Assembly: GCF_910591885.1 (NCBI RefSeq)
Contig: NC_063281.1
Span: 10,523,200-10,587,199 of the forward strand
Reading direction: 5' to 3'
From: Bombus terrestris
Lineage: Eukaryota; Arthropoda; Insecta; Hymenoptera; Apidae
DNA: 64,000 nucleotides
The translations under genes were made by a program, and so were the position numbers. A model generated the notes under the pieces. The model ran no database searches. It was given only the letters and a program-made list of their open reading frames with translations, and had not been told where the DNA came from. Within the stretch, counting starts at the first letter, position 1, and each line of letters begins with the position of its first letter. Positions 13,826 to 25,300 of the stretch are shown piece after piece.

Positions 13826-14020
13826 TCACTTTTTGCCAGATTTCTTTATACCACCAGTGACAAGAGGACCCCTTTGACTTGCTTTCTTTGCAGCTTCAGC
13901 AAGCGCTTTTTGTTGTTCCTTTTGTTTTTGCTTGAATGCTACATCTTCTTCATCCAATACTTTCGATTCCTTCTTTGGTGCCTTCAGGGGCTTTTTCTTA
14001 CCACCTTCGCGGCCAGACAT
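13826..14020 (-). CDS. Tma7: Translation machinery-associated protein 7 (TMA7/CCDC72)
   Basis: A 64-residue, very lysine-rich protein that matches the TMA7 family along its whole length: MSGREGGKKKPLKAPKK at the start, an acidic LDEEDVAFKQKQKEQQ helix in the middle and GGIKKSGKK at the end. The family associates with ribosomes and is linked to translation. All 64 codons lie in one exon. A TTTAG acceptor sits about one base upstream of the ATG, so the 5' untranslated region is probably split by an intron. The gene is divergent from DHFR, with about 1 kb between the two start codons. The small size is normal for the family. Confidence 0.95.
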   Translation of the reverse strand: MSGREGGKKKPLKAPKKESKVLDEEDVAFKQKQKEQQKALAEAAKKASQRGPLVTGGIKKSGKK

Positions 14021-15025
14021 TCTAAAAGTAAATTCTCAATTAGATATAATATTCTTAAAATAAACAATGAAATTGCAATTTGCTTATCTTAACGTGATAA
14101 TATAAATCAAAATATAAAAGAGGAAAAAACATTGGTTTGAAATGAGATAATGAGTTTTGAGCAACATCAAATTACAAAAAAAAAACGTTCTTGCAAAACA
14201 TAACCTACGAAGTTTCTCCCTCATGTCAGAATCGATAATGTTACTAAGCTTATCAAAAATATTACATGATTTACGCACGCAATTTAATATCACCAAAATG
14301 TATGATGCAACAAGAGACTTATTACGCACAAAACTTAAGACTATACCGAAACTAATATGAACAACGTGTGAAATAATCAAATGCATAAATTAGAACAATA
14401 ACCTAATTTAAGTAAAAGTACACAATGGTAATAATCTTTTACCTTATAATACTGTGAAATTTGACAAATAATCCAATTAATATTAAAAATTTAACGTATC
14501 AGAACTGAATATTCTTATTTAGGAGCAAAGTTTGGTTATCACGTCTCAAGCTGAAATGTCGCATGCATGCCATTCAATGGTTAAGATAGATTACGCTGCC
14601 ATCTATCAAAAAAGAAGTGACGAACTACTAACTTTTAATACTTGGATTGCTATCTAGCGGCGAATTGGCGCAATCTAGCAGAATCCTAAGACTTCCACTA
14701 CAGGGCAATAAACAAATTATTTATACATAATGATTAAACAGAATAAATAACTTACAATGTAAATAAAATACACCAATTTTTTCCTCTTTATTTCTTACTT
14801 TTCAAATATATATTTAAACTCTCTTTGTTAGGAAGACTGTGCTGTCCTCTGTATCTTTTGAATTCTTTATCGTAACGGTTAAATAATTATATCTGATCAT
14901 ACCTGTTGTGTCGCTTAAATATAACTATTCTTAAACATAACTTTCCAACGAAAGAAGTAATAATATCTTGATATATTTGCTACTTGATTAAACAAGTACT
15001 ACAAAAATTTAAGTTGTTACTGAAG
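14021..15025. promoter_or_regulatory. Shared upstream region of TMA7 and DHFR
   Basis: About 1 kb between two divergent start codons. It must hold both promoters and probably the 5' untranslated exon of TMA7. A GCATGCATGC word occurs near 14.57 kb. The stretch at about 14,655-14,690 contains ATCTAGCGGCG and TTGGCGCAA. The latter resembles the GGCGC core of E2F sites known from DHFR promoters of other animals, but this is only word similarity. Confidence 0.4.
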
Positions 15026-15964
15026 ATGAACTTAAATTTAATTGCGGCAGCATGTGAAGGGATGGGTATTGGTGTAAAAGGAACGTTACCATGGAGACTT
15101 AAGTAAGAAATAATTAAAGTTACATTATAAATGTAAATAATATAGCACATTATAATCAATTCCTTATTTTATAGAAGTGAAATGGCATTCTTTACGTCTA
15201 TGACAACGAATACGAAAGATCCAAATAAAAAGAATGTTGTTTTAATGGGACGAAGGACGTGGGAATGTATTCCAAAGAAGTACAAACCATTAAACAATCG
15301 AATAAACATAGTACTTACGTCACAGCCTTTGTAAGGATGACTCATTTTTATTAACGATTTGAAATTAAATAAAATTTTTAAATTTATAAAGAATAATTAA
15401 CCATGTAGAGATTACGGGGACGATGCGATAGTATGCAATAGTATTCCACATGCTCTCGAAGTTATTAAAAAACCTACATTAAAAGATGAAGTCGAAGGTA
15501 TATGGGTAATAGGTGGAAGTTCCGTATACAAGGTACGACATCTATACAAATCTCTGCTTAGGTCCTATTCGTTTAATTGCATTCTTAAAAATATGAATTT
15601 GCACAAATATCCGTAATCTAATACAAACAGTCTCACAGAAAAGGTCTAATTGCAATTTCAGGCAGCAATGGAATCTCCGAATTTTCACCGATTATATTTG
15701 ACAAGAATAAAAAAACATTTTGTCTGTGATACCTTCTTCCCAGCTATTCCTAATAATTTTGTTTTGGTAGGGTAGGTATTCTTATGATTTTCTTTAATTA
15801 TCTCGAATAATTTTATTTTACCATACGTTTAATTATTTTTATTTTCTCTGCAATTATTTCATATTTGTTTCCTTTTTCATTGATTCAGTGATCCTAACAT
15901 TCCTCAGGGAGTTCAAGAAGAAAATGATATACAATTCGTATATGAAGTGTATGAAAAAAAATAA
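15026..15964 (+). CDS. Dhfr: Dihydrofolate reductase
   Basis: Reduces dihydrofolate to tetrahydrofolate with NADPH, supplying one-carbon units for thymidylate and purine synthesis in the cytosol. Five coding exons join in frame: 15026-15102, 15175-15330, 15409-15532, 15662-15771 and 15889-15964, giving 180 residues, close to the usual animal length of about 187. Visible signatures are GMGIGVKGTLPWRLK at residues 12-26, the active-site glutamate at E28 (SEMAFF), the NADPH-binding VVLMGRRTWECIP segment, NRINIVLTSQ, VWVIGGSSVY and the C-terminal FVYEVYEKK. All introns are under 150 bases and have GT-AG ends. The start is the first ATG before the conserved NLIAAACEGMGIG strand. A piggyBac relic lies directly downstream. 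Confidence 0.95.
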
Positions 15965-16023
15965 ACTTTTGTATCTGAAAATTATGCTGAAACCACATGT
16001 TTCGTTCAAGATGTCACAGTGTT

Positions 16024-17129
16024 TTAACACAGTGCATCATTGAATGCAAGATTTGTTCTCATTTTTTTTTTTATTGATGTTCTAATGAAAATGTTTTTGT
16101 TCAATGGGGTATTTTTTATTTGAAAGTATCTTCTATTTATCAGTCGCCCGTATTCGGGTGACGCTTATTTAACTATTTGCAAAGGATCGTCGTAGGTATT
16201 TGAACAGATATTCCATAGGAACTAATAAAACTATTGAATTGTTATAAAAGTAATATGAAAATGGTTTATTAAGAAAATTATTTAGAATATAAAACTTAAA
16301 ATATTCTATACAAACCTGCGTTTGGTCGGGACAATAAGTTGTTGTTTTCTTTAAATTCTCCCGTGTTCTTGATCGGTCCGTTCGGCATCTTTTATCTGCA
16401 TAACATAGTTTGCTTGCGCTTCCGGAATCATTTTTCCGAACGGCGATATTATGCTGACTCCGTCGAAGACAAGGATTTTTTGTATTTTCAGATAACGCTA
16501 ATAATTTTGCAGCTAATAATTCTCTAAATCTTCTAATATTTACATCATTCCTTGTTGCAATTTTCTGATACAGGTAAGTTTTTTATTTCGACACCAACGA
16601 ACAGCTCAACATATCATATGGATTGACATCGCCAGGTAATGAGGCCGTCTGTCTCAGGAAAAGAAAATGATTTCTGCCGACCACTAAATTCATTCCATTC
16701 ACCAAATTGAATTGTACTTTCCTCGCTATCATCAGTTCTTCTTTCTTCCTCAATAACCAATTCTTATAAAATCTTGTCAACAGTATCTTTATTATATTCA
16801 GTATCACTACGATTGCACTTATCAATATCCGAATCAGAATCAGACGATGTAATTCTATTTATATTTCTATTTCTAGTAAATCTGATTTCTTCCTCATCGC
16901 TACTATCCGAATTTGTGTAAGCCTCGTAAAAGCTTTCTTTTTCACTGCTATTTGACTCACTAAGAAATAAGTTTTCCATTTCTCTTTTCGACATTGTAAT
17001 GAATTAGGACAGAGATTCTAAGTTACCTAAAATATCGGTGGGAGTACCAAGCAAAATACGCTTGGTACAGCGGCACTCGTGGCCTGAAGGAGATTTCATT
17101 GAAAACACGCACAGCAATCAACGTGTTAA
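16024..17129 (-). mobile_element. Probable extent of a deleted piggyBac-like element
   Basis: The transposase relic inside this interval is of the piggyBac superfamily, whose members insert at TTAA. A TTAA at 16024-16027 is followed by CAC, and a TTAA at 17126-17129 is preceded by GTG, so both ends read TTAACAC inwards. Two short hairpins lie inside: GTCGCCCG-TATT-CGGGTGAC at about 16142-16161 (one mismatch) and GTACCAAGC-aaaatac-GCTTGGTAC at about 17045-17069 (perfect arms). The terminal match is short, so the boundaries are tentative. Confidence 0.4.
16290..16994 (-). pseudogene. piggyBac-like transposase, internally deleted and frameshifted
   Basis: Read on the minus strand, 16994 begins an acidic, serine-rich N-terminus (MSKREMENLF, then SSDEEE and SDSDSDI runs) typical of piggyBac-family transposases. 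It continues into a GEWNEFSG...FSFPE segment and DVNPYD. A frameshift is needed to continue into the expected PYD-M/FELFVGVEI block. Directly after this the sequence jumps to the C-terminal part: NIRRFRELLAAKLL, then a cysteine-rich end with CYADKRC, CP and VCIEYF. In complete family members these blocks are separated by several hundred residues carrying the catalytic aspartates, so the catalytic core is missing. It cannot encode an active enzyme. Confidence 0.7.
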
Positions 17130-17165
17130 ACTGAGATAACTAAAGCTGACGAGGGCATAATATTA

Positions 17166-17171
17166 TTTATT
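17166..17171 (-). terminator. Poly(A) signal of HINT1
   Basis: AATAAA on the minus strand about 110 bases beyond the HINT1 stop codon. Confidence 0.55.
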
Positions 17172-17283
17172 TATCAAGAACATGAAGAATGTTACGTCAA
17201 AGATTATTTTCATGACAACAGATACTTTTTATAATCCCAAATTATAATTAGATATAACGTTACATTAAGAGAAACGAAATTCT

Positions 17284-18124
17284 TTAACCAGGCGGCCACT
17301 TCATTTGACGACCTCCAAGAACATGTAGATGCAAATGATAGACCGATTGTGCACCATGCTTGCCATCGTTGATGACTAAACGAAATCCGTCATTGAGACC
17401 TTGTTGCTTCGCTACCTTACGAGCAACTATCATTAAATGACCCAGCAAAGTTTCGTCCCCGTCTTCGGCAGTTGAAAGTTGCGGAATTGGTTTTCGTGGA
17501 ATCACCAGGAAATGCACCGGTGCTTGGCCGTTAATGTCATGAAATGCAACGCACTAACACATTAAAAAATTTGTTTTATTAGCAGAATTCTAACGACAAA
17601 GTAAATTATGTAAGAGTACGCTTCGAAGATTCTAAACGTTTACGTATAGTATTACTTCGCAAAAAGAATTAAAAAATACTGAAAGAAATTAAGGAAAACA
17701 TCTATATACAGTAAGTTCACAAATAGAGAATTTGAATTAATTCGTTAATGTTACGTTTATGATATAGTATAAAATATATTATGTACCTTAATTATACATA
17801 CAATTATTACTAATTGCTATGGAGACATACAAACCAGTAAATAACCTTAAATTTTCATAACAGAAATATAATATTTGATATTTCAGAACAATATTCTTCC
17901 AATCATTTAATTCGATTTACCTGATCATCCTCGTAAATGAAATTACAAGGTATTTCTTTACGCAGTATCTTCCCGAAAATAGTATCTTCTGACGGAGCTG
18001 CAGTTTGAGCCTTTTCAACTTCGGTCGCCATTTTTCTCCAGCATGGAGTATGATGTGATAGATTAGCATTGAAATATGGTAGACGTTTATATGAATTTAT
18101 AGCGAGATTTAAAAGCAGTCTCAT
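17284..18124 (-). CDS. HINT1: Histidine triad nucleotide-binding protein 1 (HINT1)
   Basis: A purine nucleoside phosphoramidase of the HIT superfamily. Two coding exons, 18124-17921 and 17553-17284, join in phase 0 to give 157 residues. The histidine triad H141-L-H143-L-H145-V lies near the C-terminus, with the middle histidine expected to be the nucleophile. CVAFHDINGQAPVHFLVIP and the final GGRQMKWPPG are family hallmarks. The first ATG gives a 31-residue basic, arginine- and serine-containing leader absent from the usual roughly 126-residue cytosolic form. The second in-frame ATG at 18031 (MATEVEKAQ) would produce that short form. The leader has the character of a mitochondrial targeting sequence, so two products from one gene are plausible. 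Confidence 0.94.
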
Positions 18125-19454
18125 TTCAAGAGTATTTAGAATACCTTTATAGACTTAACACGTTATTCTTTCGAGTTCACGCCGGAATAATTCACTAATT
18201 TAGCGTTTATGTATATCAGTAGAATAATCGGGAATAGTTTACGATAAAAAAAAGGGCAATGTCCAACACGCCATGTCAGAAATTACAAGTGGCGGTAAAT
18301 TTGAATCATACGATGTTATTAGACTGTGGATATTTATCTAAATTCGTATATTTATGAACACAATTAAGAGGATTTAAGTAAAGATATTTCATATATTTTT
18401 ACAGATTCTATTATTAGACTATCGACCGATTACTATTCTTTTTTTAATACAATTTCAGTTTAAGAATAGTTTCGATATATAAAACTATAAAATCTTTATT
18501 TTACTGTACAGTCTTTTCATGCGTCTTTCACATATCTTTACAAACTGTATAATCATGTGTATATATATATATTATTCGCCTAATATTAAGATTTATACAC
18601 ATACTAGAGATAAAATACATTATTAACTCCTATTCGTTATTATCTTTACATACATATGGCAGTGTACTTTCTGGTTCTTTTTACGGGAGATCCTATGTCT
18701 TTCCGACAAATCTAACGGGTCAGTAGGCCCCAGTCTTACAAGAATAACGCTACTTAATAGTACGTACTTACAGTTAAGTTTAATTACATAGAAAATTAAG
18801 GCATAGGTTGTGAACGTTCCAACGACTTTGGAAGGCACACCTAGTTAATTATTACACAAAATTATTTTTGGTGCGCGTGATATATGTAAATCCCATTTAT
18901 TTTTGCAAGAAAGTATCTTCTACTTTACTTACAAAAAAATGGTACATCCATATAATTGGATTCATAGATATTACGAAATTAATAGTAATATTAAAAATAC
19001 TTCTTAGATATTACCTAAATAAATAAGGTCAACAATGTTATCGTTAGATACATAAACGAAGAAAATTATACGGTCGTTTAAATAAATCAGAAAAATGGTT
19101 CTTTCTTGAATTATTTAACGACTGTGTATAATTAAACTATGACGATTTCTCGAAGTTAGCTAATGGTCGTATGATTTAAATATGATGATGATACGCTTCA
19201 TAGAGTGTAGTAAACGTATTTTGCAATTGTAATTTCTAAATGAGAAAAGAATATTTATAAATCGTATATAGTTACGAAAATCCCTATTGTACTATATTCG
19301 TAATAAACTATGCTATCCGCTTAAAAACAAAATGCTACGATGTCCTTAAAAAAAATAATACGCTTGCGTACTTTTGGATATACTAACATCAGTCTACGTT
19401 GCAAAAATTACTAAAGATACCAAAAACAAAAAAAATACTCAGAAATAATAATCA
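18125..19454. other. HINT1 upstream region and probable Cdk4 3' untranslated region
   Basis: Both flanking genes are on the minus strand. The part from 19454 downwards is probably the 3' untranslated region of the kinase gene and is AT-rich with several AATAAA words on the minus strand. The part near 18125-18330 should hold the HINT1 promoter. No further coding sequence is apparent. Confidence 0.5.
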
Positions 19455-21325
19455 TCACGAGTCATCTTCAGCGAAATACCGATGTCTGAGAGCCTGAGCT
19501 GCAGTTAATCGTCTATGAGGATCAAACATAAGCATACTTTTAATTAAATCTAATCCGTGTTCATTGAGATCAGGTATTATCGACTCAAGGGGTTTTGGTA
19601 CCCTATAAGGGAAAGCTGTCCAACTAAGGGACACATTTTCTGGCCATTCTTCATACGGCGGAGTTCCAATTGTTCTGTAGAAAAATTAAAATATGTTTAA
19701 ATTTAAACTATTTTCTTATACGAAACAAAAACGGCGGATATCTTCACTAACTTACCGGAAAATCCTATCAAGTTGATCGCCTTCGCTTGTACCTGGGAAA
19801 AGAGGTTCAAGTATACTCAATTCTGCTAATATGCATCCTACAGACCAAATGTCAACAGCGGTGGCATAAGAGCAGCCCAGGAGGACTTCCGGGGCGCGAT
19901 ACCACTGCGTCACGACCTACAATCGTCAATAATTTTAATGGTTTATTGATTATGATATACAATCATAGATATAAAGGGAAGCAGTACAGCGAGGTAATAA
20001 AATTGAAATAGTAGTGAAAATTTAGAAATATCAGGGATTGAAACGAATAATCTGACGCATTTTCAGAAATAGATTTATCTGCTTGAAAAAAAGGGGCGAT
20101 TAATATCGTTGAACTGATAATAGCAATTAATTTATAATAAAAAATAAACTGATTTAGCTGCGGTTAGATTATTCAGTCACCCTACTTTAATGCTTTCTTT
20201 TACCTCGGTGTATCGTTTCAACAATGTTCGCCGTTTGTACAATGTGTCAACCTACCACAGAAGTCAATCTCATTTCAAAGTCGTACGTTTTCGCCAATCC
20301 AAAATCTGCGATTTTTATTCTCCCCTCTCGGGATACCAATAGATTTTGTGGTTTCAAATCCCTGTGAATGATCCTGTGACTGTGTAAAAATTCGACTCCT
20401 TTCAGTATTTCCTGCGACATTTGTTTCAGCAGATGAGACGGGATACCTGACTCTGAACAGGAGGACATGTAGGACGCTAAATCCCTTTCTACGTGTTCGA
20501 ACACCAACCATAAAGTTAACCCTCGATCTAGCCTCTCCGACACCCCATCGGCAGAAGGCAAGTGTAGATAATTCCCTTGACAAACGTCCAACAGTCTCAC
20601 CTGCACGCATAACAGACAATGTAAATGCAAATATTAATATAATGCCACTCAAGCGCACGGTCTATACGACTTACAATATGAGGATGCTCGAATCTTTCGA
20701 GCTGTTTCAAGGTAGCTATTTCTCTTAATGTAGACGTGGGTAGTCCATCTGCTGTCAGCGGCACCCTAACTTTCTTTAGCGCTACGACTTGTCCTGTATT
20801 CAAGTCTTTGGCTTTGTAAACGGTACCGTAAGCTCCATTGCCGATCAAAGACAATTCCTGATACGATGCATCCTCGCCGAGTAAGGAAGTCTGAATTTGT
20901 ACATCGCTATCCGATTCTGACCTCTTGCTAGAGCTACCAGATAGTTCTTCCTGGCCACTGTACTTCATTTGTATGATCGTTTCAAAGCTACCAAACTGTC
21001 CTTCCTTCGAGGAGCCAGCCTTCACGTTCGCCGGCCCCTCCAAGTTAGTTTGGATCAGTTGCTTGGTGCTGTCCAAAGATTCCTCGGTGATCTGGAAAGG
21101 ATTCGTCTCCGACTCGCTGCCTGGTATCAATTCGATCGTGTTCTTGGGCAAGGAACTCGTACTCGTTAATTTCTCCACGTTCTCCAATTTTTCCGTGCTC
21201 AAGTCATGCTCCTTCTCGGATGTTCCCTCGATCGAAGCCTCGGAGAACTTGGACTTCTTCGGCGGTGTTGGAGACGACAGATCAGGTCCGAGCTCTGAGC
21301 TCGGACGTCGAGACGTTCCAGCCAT
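19455..21325 (-). CDS. Cdk4: Cyclin-dependent kinase 4/6
   Basis: A serine/threonine kinase that pairs with cyclin D to drive G1 progression. Four coding exons (21325-20675, 20600-20256, 19916-19756, 19674-19455) join in frame to give 458 residues. The kinase domain starts near residue 157: glycine loop IGNGAYGTV at 161-169, lysine K184, and the CDK4/6-type helix PLTADGLPTSTLREI at 189-203 in place of PSTAIRE. HRDLKPQN has its catalytic Asp at 298, DFG is at 316-318, the activating T-loop threonine is T330 and VVVTQWYRAPEVLLG follows. The roughly 156-residue N-terminal extension is acidic and Ser/Thr-rich and is absent from vertebrate CDK4 (about 303 residues). The codon at 21328 is GTG, so the start is the ATG at 21325. 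Confidence 0.95.
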
Positions 21326-21333
21326 CACAACAT
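21325..21333 (-). promoter_or_regulatory. Minimal upstream ORF overlapping the Cdk4 start
   Basis: On the minus strand the sequence ATGTTGTGATGG contains a two-codon frame (ATG TTG TGA) whose stop codon shares its last base with the kinase ATG (TGATG). A ribosome starting at the first ATG would terminate exactly on the kinase start, an arrangement known to allow reinitiation. A possible acceptor (TTTCAG) lies about 12 bases upstream, which would place both ATGs near the 5' end of that exon. Confidence 0.5.
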
Positions 21334-23902
21334 TTTGACTTCTACCTGAAACAAGGAGGAAGCCAATGCAATCGTTTTCGCTACATTGACTACAGACAGA
21401 TATCTCAAAAAGAATAACATCGACAGGTGTTTAGGAAAGGATCTTTTGAATCGGTGTTGCACCTGTTTAACCACGATACCAACGATTCATCGATTCCGAC
21501 AATTATCAATACGCAAATATTGTCTTCTAAGACTACATTAAGATGTCTACGTCAAAGTACGTGCAGTCTAAAATAATAAATGGATGCAATGTACCGACAT
21601 ACTTGGGAACAGACACTCGTGACAAACTTTGAGCGATAGATATTGCTGATTCTTGGAGTTTCATTAAAATTTCCATGTACCGTACACGCGGTCGTGTTGC
21701 ACCGTCTGTTATGCGACATCTGCATCGACACCTGCGTTCGTATAATAACCTTGGCCTCATCGTCGGCTTTCGAACATCTTGTAAATGGAAGTAAGAAGGG
21801 CCGGGGTTATACAGCCGGGGTTCTTATCCTTTGTTTTCTCCAGCGGTAATACGCAGTGACCGCCGGCCCTGAAGAAAATTGTTCCCTGGCTATATTACTG
21901 GGGAAATTTCTCTTTCAAGTTCATTCGTTTACACTTCCGTGAAATTATCGCCAGTCTCTCGAACAGCATTCTTTTTAGCGTCACATTTTAAAAATAATAT
22001 TTTAAATCACAGTTTCGTAACTATGAAACCAACGTAACAAAATATTTCATTCGATAAAACTTGAACTGAAAATGTAATCAAATGAAATTGTAACTTGGAT
22101 TACGAGCGAATTTCTTCATTTTTTAAGTCTACCGGTACAATTTTGCATATTTATAATCGGATTCTGTTCTGCCGTATCTTCTACTTACATAAGAATCGAA
22201 TATTTTAGAATGGTATGAAATTATAACAGGTTGAATCGTTGAGAGACGCGGTGTATAGCCTTCGTCAGCATATACAGGGTAACTAAACGTCATATGGATT
22301 AATAATGAATGAAGAAGACGTGCAAGATGATAATATCGGCTCGCGTACAAAGATATGTAAAAGCTAGTTTTCGTTGTAGCGTGTCTAACAAAGTAGAAAA
22401 ATTCTACGGTAAAACCTAAGCACCATGGAAAGGCAACATAGTACGTATTTATGGTTTCGTAATATTTACATAGATCTAGACAAGTGTGAGTGTGTGTAAG
22501 AAAGTATACGGCGTTAGATATCGTTTCTACATTTATAATATTTATGGTGTAACCGAACGTCTCGGTCGAAATAATCTTCATCAGAAAAAGGTATATATTT
22601 TATCATATCAAAGCTTCTTATGAACGAAGAGTAAATTTATGTAAAGATAGCGCATTACCCTTTTTTCCACGGACGATGCTTCGAAAAGTTGTCAACGCTA
22701 TAAATACAGACGAAATGACATCTTTGTGGAGGGAGTTTCGTAGCCAACTTCATTCGCCGTCTTCATCAAATTCTTTTTATCAACTTCCTTTTGTGATAAG
22801 ACCGCGTAAAAAAAAGAAAAAACTGAACGCCACAGAGGGACAAACGTTACATCATATGAAACGATCACGAAGTTTCCTTTACAAAGTCGAACTTTCTCAA
22901 TCGTTAATTACGTCGTTGATTACCTATATCAGGACAAAAATACGAAGCTAAGAGATAAAACTGTGCGTAGGTAAGAAGAAGAGCAGCGACGAATTTCAAA
23001 TTTCGTAACAGTTTCCATGTAACACTATCTCGAGACCACCTAAGCGGACCAGTCACGTGTTTCCAATGGATCACTTGGCTAGAGAACAAGAAAATGTTTT
23101 CCACGAGGAGAGGGAAGAAAAAAAAGGAAAGAAAAAAGAGAAGAAAAAAAAGAAAGAGGCGCGATGGGCGAGTCTCTTGAGAAACGTCTGCCTCGTGTTT
23201 CGTTGGGAACCAAGAACAAGCAGAGGAATGCAAACGCGATCAACTTTTCTGGGAATTACAAAAAGAAAAACTAGAGCGTGGTGGTGGCCAGTGAAGGAAG
23301 CGATAACATACGAAAGCTTCATCCGGCTCGATAGAAGATAAGCAACGATACGGTAGAATGAAATGGAAGGAATGTAGAATAGTAAATATGTACGTGTATC
23401 AAACTTTCTATTATCTCCTGAAAAGGTGAAGAAGACTACTCGAGCTGTTACGTAGGCTATTACACACGGCACGTGATTCGCTTTGTTGGTAAATCAGAAT
23501 GACGCTACAACGTCGAAGTTGGCACATCGGATTGCCCAACGTGTTCTGTTTCCTATCTTCCACTATGCTACTTTGTTACACGTGTTACACTATACGTACT
23601 ATGTATACTATGTGTTACGAGGCGATAAAGATACATACATAATTACGCGAAAATTCGGAAGAATTTTATACTTTTAAACGAGCGTTGAATCGCGAGCCGA
23701 TTATATCAATGAATGAACTCTTGTAAATGAGACCGCATTTTATCAATCGACCATTATCATTGTCTCATTTCCTTCGCTATTAAGCGTATTCTAAACAATT
23801 TACATACTACGACGAATAGGCTTCCTTAGACGTGATTAATCGAAAAATACCTGCAATTCCGTGGACGATCGATGAATGGAAAATTAGATACAAGAAAGAA
23901 AA

Positions 23903-23936
<34 letters not shown>

Positions 23937-25300
23937 GCAGAGATACCGTATGGACTTTTGGTGAGACAGGAAACGGCGCATAGACGAATAAAGTAAACAC
24001 GAAGGCGCCAGTAGATTTCAGATTATTCATGGGGTTGACACTACTATCTGGTCGGGTCTTTCACGCGTCCAACACTTATAGTCAGCCCTCCCATTCACTA
24101 CCATTTCTAAACCGTACCAACCAATAGACTGAACGCTTGGAAACTTGTGCGTCAAGTACGAGAATCATACAGCGCTACTATCGATCTGGAATTTACGATT
24201 CGATCTGATGAGACGAATGAGTCGTTCAGATGCTAGATTATTCACGAAAAAGTAACGGCTGATTACTTAACGTATGAAGAATCGCTGGTTCGAGCCGGGC
24301 ACACTTATTGATTTATGTTTTTACGATGACTAATCGACTGGTCACGGCGTGTGTAACGTAGCATTTCACGGATGATGATTTCGAAAAAATTCAGAGAAAA
24401 ACGACGAACGATCGAAAATCGTGGTATACAGAAACTAAGTGCTCCAGATAGAGCGTGTTTCCTGATATGGTTTCGAATTTTTCTACGATAATCGTATCGA
24501 TACAGCATTTACAGATATAGACAGTTTTATCGCACAAGTAGCTCTTATTAGTGGAAGAATAATAAAAAGGAGTAGAATTACTATAACAGATAGAATAATA
24601 TAGAATTATCAAAATACTTGTTATAATTATTTGTTATATATATTTACGAACGAAAAGAAAAATGTGACTTTATGATTTGCGAATGCAAATGGTTGTTCGA
24701 CGTTTCGGGCTGTGTATATATATACTACGTTCGTAGCGAAAGGATTACGAATTATAGGTTAAAATTTCGCGCGATTCCTGACATGGGAATGATTCACATT
24801 CCAAAGTTACTTTATCCGGGAGAGTCTCGCGAAATTGGATAGTTTCTATTCGAATCGAAAAAGCTTGCAATGCACAAGCACGTGGTTACCTATACACCGT
24901 GGTTCGTAAACAAGAGAACTGCGGGGGAACCACCCCCGCCAGTAAGTGGTTGACTCTTGCCTTATCTTCACGTGTCGCGACATTCCACGTTCTCACGTTT
25001 CACAGATATGCTACCGTAACGTAACAAAAGTTCTCACGATGAAAAACCTCGAGGAAACGAAGAAACAGCATCGTTATTAATCGACGCATAAAAACGACCT
25101 GTCTAGCTGACGTTTTTCATCCCCTATGAAAAATTATGTCTCACAATGTATCTAAAACGTCAAGAAATCTCGCTTGTAACTGGCATATGAAATTTGTTGT
25201 AATCACGAATCACAGAAAAAACGACGTGCAACAAGTGTCGCGTGCGTGTGTTCACCGTGAAATCGTCACCGTAAAGCGGACAAGTGCCTAATCGAATTGG
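21334..25300. other. Gene-free stretch upstream of Cdk4
   Basis: Probably contains an untranslated 5' exon and the promoter of the kinase gene. A GC-rich segment at 21,790-21,880 has inverted arms AGGGCCGG (21797-21804) and CCGGCCCT (21863-21870) and a direct repeat of GCCGGGGTT. A TA microsatellite lies at 23.9 kb. Frames at 22.13-22.58 kb (minus) and 22.68-22.95 kb (plus) have no recognisable domain or splice context. Confidence 0.5.
23906..23933. repeat. TA microsatellite
   Basis: An uninterrupted TA dinucleotide tract of about 28 bases. Confidence 0.9.

Noticed and set aside
21326..21328. Extra N-terminal residue on Cdk4 from the preceding codon
   Set aside because: That codon is GTG, not ATG. 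The eukaryotic start is the ATG at 21323-21325.
22129..22581. 150-codon minus-strand frame, with a TACAGGGTAACT word resembling mariner-type ends on the other strand
   Set aside because: No transposase or terminal inverted repeat could be found around it, and the translation has no recognisable family.
24241..24300. Possible tRNA or tRNA-derived SINE: GGTTCGAGCC matches the pol III B box
   Set aside because: The T-arm pairing has a mismatch, no A box or anticodon arm could be fitted in the 70 bases upstream, and no acceptor stem closes it.
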